A program made the translations under genes and the position numbers. Under the pieces are notes generated by a model. That model saw only the letters and a list, made by a program, of their open reading frames with translations. It made no database searches and had not been told where the DNA came from. A stretch of 64,000 nucleotides of DNA from Pseudomonas putida (GTDB lineage: Bacteria; Pseudomonadota; Gammaproteobacteria; Pseudomonadales; Pseudomonadaceae), in contig NZ_JAETZZ010000003.1 of the NCBI RefSeq assembly GCF_022627325.1, positions 62,001 through 126,000 on the forward strand. Reading direction: 5' to 3'. Positions 18,064 through 25,615 of the stretch are shown piece by piece (the first letter of the stretch is position 1; each line of letters begins with the position of its first letter).

Positions 18064-18688
18064 ATGCAACCCTGAGCCGGCCAAGCGCGCTCCCGTGGTA
18101 GAAGCTAGTTTGTTCAAGTTGGCCTACATGTTTTCCACTACCAGTAACGGACCGATACAAGCGCTCCCAATGGTGGTACCAAAGTGGTCAAAGTCGACAA
18201 GACCAAACCTACTCCATACGGTGGTTCTTCCAAGAGCGATCAGTATTCGATAGCACACTTGGTGACCTCCTCGGGGTTGGATGCTCTCAAACCCAATGGC
18301 CATCATGCGCCCGCTAAACAGTACAGCGCTGCCCTGCAGCAACCCCCTCGCTAGGCCAGCTATTACGCCAACTGCGTCCGTCTCTCTGTGGAAAGAGATG
18401 GGCGCTTTTAACACTGCCTTGGTCCTGATCGCACAATCCTTTGCGGCAATCCCCCTCATGACAATTGCCAGGCCTGAAACGGCGCAGGCTGTCGCTAGGC
18501 ACTGGAAAATCGCTTAAGGCGACTCATGCGCTTTTCAAATGACATAACGGATGCAGGCAAGCAGTTCGCTGGCGGGCAGTGAGCGAGAGAAAAACAAAGA
18601 GCCTGCGTAAAAAGCGAAAGGCCTTACAATGCTAAACCTGACTTCCTACATGCCTTCGGCCCCTCGCTGATACCCAAGAGATAGTCCC
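18064..18688. other. 625-bp stretch without a convincing gene
   Basis: Only short open frames with poor start sites are present (for example 18124-18459 on minus and 18281-18517 on plus), neither with a recognisable domain or ribosome site. The sequence is less GC-rich than the core and may be degraded cargo. A possible -10 (TACAAT) lies near 18625, ahead of the MazG-like gene. Confidence 0.5.
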
Positions 18689-19072
18689 GTGAGTGACTCA
18701 GACAGATCATCCACGCCACTGGTTGACACAACGAAGCTCGCCGCATCGCTCCAGCGTTTCGCAGATGATCGCGACTGGCAGCAGTTCCACTCTCCCAAAA
18801 ATCTCATCCTTGCTCTCACCGGAGAGGTAGGCGAGCTGTGCGAGATTTTCCAATGGATGAGCGATGCCGACTCGATAGCCGCCGCAACAGATCCCGAAAT
18901 TGGCCAAGCCGTCAAAGACGAACTGGCGGACGTGCTGATGTACCTGGTTCGCCTGAGCAGCGTACTCGGCGTTGACCTCAACGAGGCGGTGACACGGAAA
19001 CTCGCCTCGAATGGCCAGAAGTACCCCGTGGATAAAGCCAGAAGCAGCAGCAAAAAGTACGACCGACTCTGA
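18689..19072 (+). CDS. MazG-like nucleotide pyrophosphohydrolase
   Basis: 127 aa, GTG start (MSDSDRSSTPLVDTTKL) with AAGAGA upstream. All-alpha NTP pyrophosphatase fold of the MazG/RS21-C6 (dCTPase-like) group. The features are FADDRDWQQFHSPKNLILAL, the first metal motif TGEVGELCEIFQW (ExxE, about residues 45-57) and the second DELADVLMYLVRLSS (ExxD, about 85-99). Members hydrolyse non-canonical or excess NTPs to NMP plus pyrophosphate. It is 24 bp upstream of the DUF2075 gene, so the two are very likely coexpressed. Fold call is firm; substrate unknown. Confidence 0.88.
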   Translation: MSDSDRSSTPLVDTTKLAASLQRFADDRDWQQFHSPKNLILALTGEVGELCEIFQWMSDADSIAAATDPEIGQAVKDELADVLMYLVRLSSVLGVDLNEAVTRKLASNGQKYPVDKARSSSKKYDRL

Positions 19073-19096
19073 CCAACACGTACCTAAGGACAACCC

Positions 19097-20965
19097 GTGA
19101 TCGTTTACGCTGCGACCAAACAGCAATTTCTTAAAGACAATGATAACGATGACATTGAGGAGGTGATCCTCAGGCATTACAAGGACGCTACCGGCAAGAA
19201 CGTAGGCTCCTCGGAAATCCGGTCGTGGCAAGGGTCCCTGACGTACATGGCCAAGGTCCTTAGAGATGAGGGGCTCCCGAGCGATGCAGGCCTGGCCATT
19301 GAGTTGCACATTCCGCAGTCGTCGAAGCGAATCGACTTTCTGCTCACCGGTCGCGACGAAAACCAGGCAAAAAAGGCCGTGCTGATCGAGCTGAAGCAAT
19401 GGAGTAAGGCCAACGCCACAACCAAGGATGCCATCGTCAAAACGGCATTGGGTGGCGGCCTAGTTGAGACCATTCACCCGTCCTATCAGGTATGGTCCTA
19501 TGCAGCGCTGCTGGAAGGCTTCAACGAGGCGGTGTACGACAAAAGCATCGAAATCCGCCCGTGCGCCTACCTCCATAACTACGTCAGCGACGGCGTCATA
19601 GACTCAGATCACTACGAGCCCCACATCAGCAAGGCTCCGCTGTTTCTGAAAGGCCCGGAAGAGCTCAGTAAACTCAGAACCTTTCTGAAGAAGCATATAA
19701 GTCATGGTGACAACAAAGAGATTCTTTACGAGCTGTCCGAAGGAAAAATTCGCCCGTCCAAGGCGCTAGCCGAAGCCCTGGCGGGGTTGATGAAAGGCAA
19801 ACCCGAGTTCGTATTGATTGACGATCAGAAAGCAATTTTTGAGTCGGCGCTCGCGGCGGCAAGCGAGGCCTCGGACCAAGCACCCAAGGTGATGATCATC
19901 GAAGGTGGACCGGGCACCGGGAAGACTGTCCTGGCTATCAATCTGCTGGTGAAGCTTACCGAGTTGAAGCTGATGAGCAGATACGTCTCCAAGAATGCTG
20001 CCCCACGCAAGGTCTACGAAAGCAAACTGGTTGGCACCATCAAGCGCAGCCATTTCTCAAATTTCTTTTCAGGCTCTGGGGCATTCATCGACACTGAGCC
20101 GAACACATTCGATGCGCTTATCGTGGACGAAGCTCATCGGCTGAATGAGAAAAGCGGGCTTTATGGAAACCTTGGGGAAAACCAGATCAAGGAGCTGATT
20201 GACTCAGCGAAATGCTCCATTTTCTTGATTGATGAAGACCAGCGAGTAACCTTGAGCGATATCGGCAGCAAGCAGGCGATACGCGCCTTTGCAAAAGCCA
20301 AGGGCGCTATGGTTGAAGAATATGTGTTGTCTTCGCAGTTTCGCTGCAGTGGTTCTGACGGTTACCTGGCATGGCTGGATGACACGCTAGGCATTCGATC
20401 GACGGCAAATCCAACGCTTGAAACCCAAGAGTACGAATTTAAGGTGTTCGACTCACCTCAGGCGATGCATGAAGCAATCAGCGAGAAAAACCACGGAAAC
20501 AAAGCTCGTGTGGTCGCGGGCTATTGCTGGCCTTGGTTGAGCAAGAAAGACTCCGCCGCCGCCGATATCGTCATTGGTGACTACAAACGCCAATGGAACC
20601 TGGATCAGGATGGCAGCCTGTGGATTATCGCTGAGAACTCCATCGAGCAGGTTGGCTGCATTCATACCTGCCAAGGTTTGGAAGTCGACTACATCGGGGT
20701 CATCATCGGGCCAGACCTAGTCGTACGTGACGGTCAGGTAGTGACATCCCCGGAGGAGCGCGACAAGCACGATAAGTCGATTCGTGGCTGGAAAAAAATG
20801 ATGAAAGAGCAACCTACCCTCGCGAAAAGTGAAACAGACCTCATCATCAAAAATACGTACCGAACCCTGATGACTCGCGGGATGAAGGGTTGCTATCTGT
20901 ACTGCACCGACAAAGAGACGGCGCAATACTTCGAGAGTCGGCTTAGCCAACACAGCAATCATTGA
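19097..20965 (+). CDS. DUF2075 nuclease-helicase
   Basis: 622 aa, GTG start with AAGGA upstream. The N-terminal about 200 aa looks like a PD-(D/E)xK nuclease domain (RIDFLLTGRD ... AVLIELKQW, about residues 78-103). It is followed by a superfamily-1 helicase/ATPase of the DUF2075 (Schlafen-like) type: Walker A EGGPGTGKT (near 272), Walker B ALIVDEAHR (near 343), SSQFRC motif, HTCQGLEVDYIGVIIG motif and YRTLMTRGMKGCYLY at the C-terminus. Nucleic-acid processing is inferred. The pairing with a MazG-like enzyme in a mobile context suggests an anti-phage role, not proven. Confidence 0.85.
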   Translation: MIVYAATKQQFLKDNDNDDIEEVILRHYKDATGKNVGSSEIRSWQGSLTYMAKVLRDEGLPSDAGLAIELHIPQSSKRIDFLLTGRDENQAKKAVLIELKQWSKANATTKDAIVKTALGGGLVETIHPSYQVWSYAALLEGFNEAVYDKSIEIRPCAYLHNYVSDGVIDSDHYEPHISKAPLFLKGPEELSKLRTFLKKHISHGDNKEILYELSEGKIRPSKALAEALAGLMKGKPEFVLIDDQKAIFESALAAASEASDQAPKVMIIEGGPGTGKTVLAINLLVKLTELKLMSRYVSKNAAPRKVYESKLVGTIKRSHFSNFFSGSGAFIDTEPNTFDALIVDEAHRLNEKSGLYGNLGENQIKELIDSAKCSIFLIDEDQRVTLSDIGSKQAIRAFAKAKGAMVEEYVLSSQFRCSGSDGYLAWLDDTLGIRSTANPTLETQEYEFKVFDSPQAMHEAISEKNHGNKARVVAGYCWPWLSKKDSAAADIVIGDYKRQWNLDQDGSLWIIAENSIEQVGCIHTCQGLEVDYIGVIIGPDLVVRDGQVVTSPEERDKHDKSIRGWKKMMKEQPTLAKSETDLIIKNTYRTLMTRGMKGCYLYCTDKETAQYFESRLSQHSNH

Positions 20966-21161
20966 CGGTATCGTTTGCTAGGAGCCCCTGTACCTGCGAG
21001 CGCAGGGGCAACAATCTACAACTCGAGCATTGCTTGATAGATTCGGCCCCGATTCGGTTTTGGGGGCGGTTCTCAAAAAGCACCGTCCATCGGAATCCAG
21101 GCCATGCAGCGTTCCAACTGGTATTCCAAGCAAGTTGACCAAACAATTATTTACTAGCCAA

Positions 21162-21250
21162 AACAGATAGATACCGACTGGTTTCAGATTACATCGGCCC
21201 ACCAAATCCGAAAGAAGGGCACGCCGCCCGAGCGTCTTTTATTGTGCCTG
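21162..21250. repeat. Degenerate copy of ssrA 3' end (att-like) 2
   Basis: CGGCCCACCAAATCCGAAAG followed by a decayed terminator (CACGCCGCCCGAGCGTCTTTT, TTGTGCCTG) mirrors the tmRNA end at 17040-17095. Such direct repeats are the usual trace of integration at ssrA. The 320-bp gap between the helicase gene and leader copy 4 holds this and no gene; no integrase is visible. Confidence 0.65.
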
Positions 21251-21307
21251 CTATCTGCCAATTCGAAACACGCTGTCACGGTCAAAATCAGATGTAACCC
21301 CTTTCGT

Positions 21308-21324
21308 GTAGGGCATTTCCCAAA
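21308..21324 (+). promoter_or_regulatory. Conserved 17-bp box, copy 4
   Basis: GTAGGGCATTTCCCAAA, the fourth instance of GTA-N3-CATTTCC-Y-AA, followed by AGATACT as in copy 3. Confidence 0.45.
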
Positions 21325-21374
21325 GATACTCCCAGCCATTGTGGTGTTCCAGGCAAGGCACTAGTGTCGGTTTG

Positions 21375-21516
21375 TCGTTGCCAAGCAACGATCGGCTTTG
21401 ACAGGTCGCCCTGAACTAACCACATGGCTTCGCCGCTTTGGCAGCTGTGCCTGGGGCACCTCGCGTGCGCCGGTTTTGGTCTGTTCACCGGTCTGTCAAC
21501 CCAGGTACAGCTGCCA
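21375..21516 (+). ncRNA. Pseudoknotted leader RNA, copy 4
   Basis: P0 is TCGTTGC-CAA-GCAACGA (21375-21391). P1 is TTGACAG 21398-21404 with CTGTCAA 21493-21499. Inner pairing includes TGAAC/GTTCA. The small hairpin is around GCAC-CTCGC-GTGC. The pseudoknot pairs 21439-21455 (TGGCAGCTGTGCCTGGG) with 21500-21516 (CCCAGGTACAGCTGCCA), continuous with one G-U pair. The RNA is intact although the gene behind it is frameshifted. Confidence 0.72.
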
Positions 21517-21553
21517 CCCTTCTGTTTGAAAACAAAGGGTTGTGGCCTCAACC

Positions 21554-21791
21554 ATGCTGAAAATGGTCCCCGACCCACCCCACCTCCTCCATTCCCTGGA
21601 AGACACTGATGACCGCTGACTACGCCTTGTGCGCCGAAGTCGTCGCCCAGCAGGCAATGCTGATGCAACCCCAGTCACCTGTATTGTTATTAATCATGAC
21701 CTCAATACACGAGCTCGAGACGCCACTTAGATTGCTCGAAGCGGCGTTGATCCAAATCCAGAAACCCGCTGATCCGCAAACGCTGCACTGA
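21554..21791 (+). pseudogene. Frameshifted DUF6124-like gene, copy 4
   Basis: It starts MLKMVPDPPHLLHSLEDT like copy 3. Two small deletions (2 and 3 nt) near 21607-21615 shift the frame and bring a stop after about 21 codons. The rest (YALCAEVVAQQAMLMQPQSP ... ALIQIQKPADPQTLH) is preserved in another frame. No DUF3077-type partner follows. Recent decay of a duplicated module. Confidence 0.8.
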
Positions 21792-21824
21792 CCCGTATCC
21801 CGAGCCGGCAAGCGTTGGTCAAGT

Positions 21825-21932
21825 ATGCTGCAACGCTATCAGATCGACCCTAAGCACCTGGACCATAAGCCAGAAGCGCAGCAGGTCGTGATCGCCAACT
21901 TGAACATGCTGGAACCTTGGCTCTATGATTGA
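21825..21932 (+). other. Short ORF or gene remnant (35 codons)
   Basis: ATG-to-TGA frame encoding MLQRYQIDPKHLDHKPEAQQ, continuing to LNMLEPWLYD. The composition is protein-like and it resembles the C-terminal tail of a larger soluble protein. No ribosome site is obvious. Probably a remnant; family not recognised. Confidence 0.35.
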
Positions 21933-21992
21933 TTCAACGCGCTCGTTGCATCGCGTAACCACGAAACTGCACTCAAGGAAGAAAGCTCGCTC

Positions 21993-23195
21993 ATGACAGC
22001 CGTATCTCCCCCCACAACCATCCCGCAAAGCCAATCCCCCGCGTCAGCGCCCGACCCTTCCGCCTCCAGCAGCCCCCGGCAAGCACTATTTAAACTCCTC
22101 GCCGATATCAAATGGTGGCTGCCGGTAGTTTCAACGCTTATTTCAATCTCACTCCTTACAAAATACCTCTGGGTAATCCACCACCCCGAGTTAATCCTGA
22201 GTTCGTTAGGTAACCCCTCCAACCTCGTCGCCTGGTTATTCTTCAGCCTGCTGATACTCGCGTCGCTGCTGCTTATCGTATCGGTGCCATCTTTGGTCTT
22301 CACGTTGAGCATGTCTGTGTGCAGCGTTGACAGAGCGCTTGAAAAGAGGCTCGCCTTTCGCTTTGGCCTCATCGTAGGCGTGGGCTACCTGCTGCTATCG
22401 CTCAACCTACTGGGGGCCCTGTTTGGTTACACCATAGCCCCAGGCTACTTCTTCCCTATCGTCGTAATCGCTGCCACTTGCGCCGTGATAGTTCTGCTTC
22501 TCCTCGACGCGCCCCTGCGCAACAAAGTACTGGAGCTGCCGCATCCTCCCCGCAAATCCTGGCATCGCAAACTCTATTACACATCCCTCGTTGGCTGGCT
22601 AGGTACGCTGCTAGCGTTTACTTCGGTGAGTGGAGTCATGCCCGCCCAGCTAGCCATCATGACGTGGCGAGGGGGAGAGAGCGACGAAGAGGCAGTCGGG
22701 GCTATCGCTCTCTGCTTATTGATAATGTGCCTCTACCTAGCGCCAGTCCTCGTCTTTTATACGACAAACGGCGATGCGATGAAGCGCATCGGCCGAGCTG
22801 CAAAGGTGCTGCTCGGGTGCATCTTCGTCAATACCATATTGTTGCCGGCCCTCTTGGACCTGTGGGTCTATTCCGCCGCCAATCTGATCAAAATCAGGGA
22901 CAATACCGAGCTGAGTTATGTGTTGAACGAAAAGGATTATCCGAAGGAGGTATTCAATAGCGCCCCGTGGCAACTGGAGAGCTACGAGGGGCCGAATGGT
23001 TTGTACAGCGTCAGGGCGTTTCGTCAGTTCCGCTTCGGCGATACGTTGTTGATCTGTCCCGCTAGCTACCGAAATATCGCTTTAAAAGAGATCGGCAGCT
23101 ACGCATACCGCTGTATTGCGTTGTCCGAGGCGAAGGTGCATGTAGCCGCTCCGGTATTAAGCAAGGATGACGCGACGGTAGCCAAACCGAATTGA
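21993..23195 (+). CDS. Multi-pass membrane protein of unknown function
   Basis: 400 aa; AAGGAAG upstream of the ATG. A Pro/Ser-rich cytoplasmic N-terminus of about 30 aa is followed by about seven hydrophobic segments (roughly 43-62, 84-108, 124-145, 152-172, 192-213, 235-256, 268-288). A C-terminal soluble domain of about 110 aa contains two cysteines (LLICPASYRN, YAYRCIALSE). No family recognised. It lies between two degenerate ssrA-end copies with no coexpressed neighbour, and is probably accessory cargo. Confidence 0.75.
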   Translation: MTAVSPPTTIPQSQSPASAPDPSASSSPRQALFKLLADIKWWLPVVSTLISISLLTKYLWVIHHPELILSSLGNPSNLVAWLFFSLLILASLLLIVSVPSLVFTLSMSVCSVDRALEKRLAFRFGLIVGVGYLLLSLNLLGALFGYTIAPGYFFPIVVIAATCAVIVLLLLDAPLRNKVLELPHPPRKSWHRKLYYTSLVGWLGTLLAFTSVSGVMPAQLAIMTWRGGESDEEAVGAIALCLLIMCLYLAPVLVFYTTNGDAMKRIGRAAKVLLGCIFVNTILLPALLDLWVYSAANLIKIRDNTELSYVLNEKDYPKEVFNSAPWQLESYEGPNGLYSVRAFRQFRFGDTLLICPASYRNIALKEIGSYAYRCIALSEAKVHVAAPVLSKDDATVAKPN

Positions 23196-23304
23196 TCCTG
23201 CCCGCATGTCTACCCATGTTCCGGTGTTGATTGAATACCGGAACTGTTAATCTATTAGCTTCCGCAATGGTATTCCCACCTGGCTGATCCAGAAAATATT
23301 AGGT

Positions 23305-23380
23305 AGTAAATACCGATTCTTTTCAAACTACCCCGGCCCAAATGATTAAAGTTAAACGCCGACGCACGTCTTTTTGGATT
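23305..23380. repeat. Degenerate copy of ssrA 3' end (att-like) 3
   Basis: AAATACCGATTCTTTTCAAA followed by CCCCGGCCCAAATGATTAAAG and ACGCACGTCTTTTTGG is alignable by eye to 21170-21240 (AGATACCGACTGGTTTCAGA, CGGCCCACCAAATCCGAAAG, GAGCGTCTTTT). It suggests a second nested integration scar. The rest of the 300-bp gap before cysC shows nothing recognisable. Confidence 0.5.
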
Positions 23381-23496
23381 ACCCGCGATCCATGTTTGTG
23401 TTCGAGCCTCAGCATTTGGCGTATTCCCACTCCCCATCCCCAGCTATCCTAACCATCCAAGCCCCCACCCCCGCCCTCCCCATAGGAGAACCATCC

Positions 23497-24072
23497 GTGC
23501 CCAACGCAGGAAGCGCCCCCCACCACCCCGGCGCAGTAATCTGGCTAACCGGCCTCTCCGGCGCAGGCAAATCCTCCCTGGCAAACGCCCTGGCCCTACG
23601 CCTAAACCAATTAGGCCACCCCTCCTACGTTCTCGACGGCGACGCCCTGCGCCACAGCCTAAACGCCGACCTTGGCTTCTCCCCCGCTGACCGCCATGAA
23701 AACAACCGCCGTACCGCCGAGGTAGCCGCACTATTCGCCGATGCCGGCCTAATCTGCATCACCGCGCTCATTTCCCCCTACCGCGCCGACCGCGCAGCGG
23801 CGCGCCGGGCGTGCAAAACCGGGTTCCATGAAGTGCATGTCAAAGCAGACCTGGCCACCTGCGAAGCGCGCGACCCCAAGGGCCTGTACCGCCGGGCACG
23901 GGCTGGCGAGCTCAAGGGTTTCACAGGCATCGATGCCCCCTATGAAGCGCCGCAGCACCCCGAGCTGGTATTGGATACCGCTGGCACCACACTGCAAAGG
24001 GCGCAGGACCTGCTGCTGGATTATGTCCTTGAGCAGGTCCTGGCCCCCCAAGGGCTCACGACCCCGGCGTGA
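23497..24072 (+). CDS. cysC: Adenylylsulfate (APS) kinase
   Basis: Phosphorylates APS to PAPS, the sulfate donor for sulfotransferases. It is 191 aa from the GTG at 23497, chosen because AGGAGA sits 7 nt upstream; the open frame extends further left without a ribosome site. P-loop [15 protein letters not shown] (near 20-34), [20 protein letters not shown] (APS site), [20 protein letters not shown] and the [11 protein letters not shown] motif are all present. Stand-alone CysC, not the CysNC fusion. Its 3' end overlaps the tail of the convergent TolC gene by 17 bp, placing it beside an operon with a sulfotransferase-like gene. Confidence 0.93.
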   Translation: MPNAGSAPHHPGAVIWLTGLSGAGKSSLANALALRLNQLGHPSYVLDGDALRHSLNADLGFSPADRHENNRRTAEVAALFADAGLICITALISPYRADRAAARRACKTGFHEVHVKADLATCEARDPKGLYRRARAGELKGFTGIDAPYEAPQHPELVLDTAGTTLQRAQDLLLDYVLEQVLAPQGLTTPA

Positions 24073-25606
24073 TCTCGCCTCGCTGCCAGCGGGCCTCGCT
24101 GTTGCCCAGCGCCTGGGCGATGTCGGACAGTTTGTCGGACGGCAGGGTTGCCGGCAGCGGGTCAAGGCCGGCGCTGGCGAACAGCTGGCCGTAGCTGTTG
24201 CGCAGCTCGGCGTAGGCCAGGTCGCGGCGCAGGTCTGCCTGCAAGGCGTTGAGCTCACCCTGGATCAGTTCCAGCTCGCCAATGCCTTGGGCCTGATGGC
24301 GGTTACGCAGCTGTTCGACGATCTGTTGATCGAGGGCGACCATCTGCTGGCTGGTGGCGAACTGGCGACGTGCTTCGCTGTAGTTGGCGTTGGCCACGTA
24401 CAGCTGGGCCAGGATGGCCATCGACATGGCTTGGCGGCGTGCCTCGACCACCTGCTCACCTGCCTTGGCCACATCGATCGACGCTGGGCCGGACAACACG
24501 TTGAACAGGTTCCAGGTGACCTTCACGCCGTAGTCGGCCCAGTGCTGGTTGGTCAGGAAGCTGTTGCTGTCGTAATGGCCGCCAGCGGAGAACTCCAGGC
24601 CCGGCAACATGCGCAGCATCGACTTGCGCACCTCGGCGGCGCTGATGCGTGCCTGGTAGTCCTGCTCGCGCAGTTCCGGGCGTGAGGCCAGGGCTTGCTG
24701 CTCAAGGCTGTCCAGCCCGACCTTGAGTTCGGGCACGCTGTAGTCGTCGCTGGCGGCCAAGGTCAGGTCGGTGCCCGGCGGCAGGTTGATCAGCGCGCCG
24801 AGCTCGGTCTTGGCCAGCGACAGGGCGCGGCGCTGTTCCTCCAGCTGGCGGGTGGCTTCGATCAGCGAGCGCTGGTAGTTGAGGGCCTGGATCTGGTCGC
24901 CGATGCGCTGTTCGCCCATGCGCTGGCTGTTGTCACGTGCCTGGTCCACCCGCACCATCAAGGCGTCGATCTGCTTGAGCAGGCGCTCGGCAGCCACCGC
25001 CCGCCAGTAGGCCGAGCGCACGTCCTGGATGATGGTCTGCACCACCTTGCGCCGGCGTTCCTGCACGATCAGGCGCTGGTCGCCCTGCTGTTTGGCGCTG
25101 ACATAGCTGACGCCGAAGTCCAGCACGTTCCACACCATGGTCAGGTCCGCCACGTCGCGGTCGCGGTCCTGGGAGGTGGAGGGTTCCAGCGACTGGGTGT
25201 TGGTCAGCACGCTGCGGCTGCTGGCGGCGCTGGTGTTGCTGCGCCCGGCATAGCCTGCCGACATCGCCATGCGTGGCAGCATGTCGAACGTGGCCAGGTC
25301 GACCTGGCGCTGGGCCAGGGCTTCTTCCATCACCTTCAGCCGTGCTTCCAGGTTGTACTTGACCGCGCGGGCCATTGCCTGGTGCAGGGTCAGCGGACCT
25401 TGCAGTGCCTCCTGGCCCTTGAACATGCTGGCCAGGTCGTCACGCGCGCGCTGTTCGCTGACGCTGCGCTCGATCGGCTGAGTCTTCACGGCACAACCTG
25501 TCACCGCCAGTGCCAACATGCTGATCGCAAATATCCTTGATGCCTTGCTCATCCCCACCGCCCCCTGGTACTGCTTTTTGATATCCATTGTGTTGTTATC
25601 CGCCAT
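24056..25606 (-). CDS. TolC-family outer-membrane protein
   Basis: Outer-membrane channel lipoprotein, 516 aa from 25606. An alternative start at 25552 ([20 protein letters not shown]) gives a clean lipoprotein signal with Cys in VTGC and 498 aa, and may be the real one. Two OEP repeats with long amphipathic helices ([20 protein letters not shown] at the start of the first repeat; [20 protein letters not shown] in the second). It follows the giant surface protein by about 10 bp, so it is the last gene of the operon and likely its exit duct, working with the HlyD-type proteins at 37-41 kb. Confidence 0.85.
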   Translation of the reverse strand: MADNNTMDIKKQYQGAVGMSKASRIFAISMLALAVTGCAVKTQPIERSVSEQRARDDLASMFKGQEALQGPLTLHQAMARAVKYNLEARLKVMEEALAQRQVDLATFDMLPRMAMSAGYAGRSNTSAASSRSVLTNTQSLEPSTSQDRDRDVADLTMVWNVLDFGVSYVSAKQQGDQRLIVQERRRKVVQTIIQDVRSAYWRAVAAERLLKQIDALMVRVDQARDNSQRMGEQRIGDQIQALNYQRSLIEATRQLEEQRRALSLAKTELGALINLPPGTDLTLAASDDYSVPELKVGLDSLEQQALASRPELREQDYQARISAAEVRKSMLRMLPGLEFSAGGHYDSNSFLTNQHWADYGVKVTWNLFNVLSGPASIDVAKAGEQVVEARRQAMSMAILAQLYVANANYSEARRQFATSQQMVALDQQIVEQLRNRHQAQGIGELELIQGELNALQADLRRDLAYAELRNSYGQLFASAGLDPLPATLPSDKLSDIAQALGNSEARWQRGEITPGS

Positions 25607-25615
25607 GGCTCTGGC

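Larger units (their letters stand above)
21199..21796. repeat. Long direct repeat, right copy
   Basis: Diverged repeat of 17042-17694: ssrA-end remnant, terminator remnant, 17-bp box, leader RNA copy 4 and DUF6124-type pseudogene in the same order. Confidence 0.7.

Noticed and set aside
18124..18517. Short frames between the DUF3077-type and MazG-like genes as genes
   Set aside because: No ribosome sites, no domain, and both strands equally open; kept only as an unassigned stretch.
23374..23496. N-terminal extension of CysC from an upstream ATG
   Set aside because: Pro/Ser-rich and without ribosome site, whereas the GTG at 23497 has AGGAGA at the right distance.
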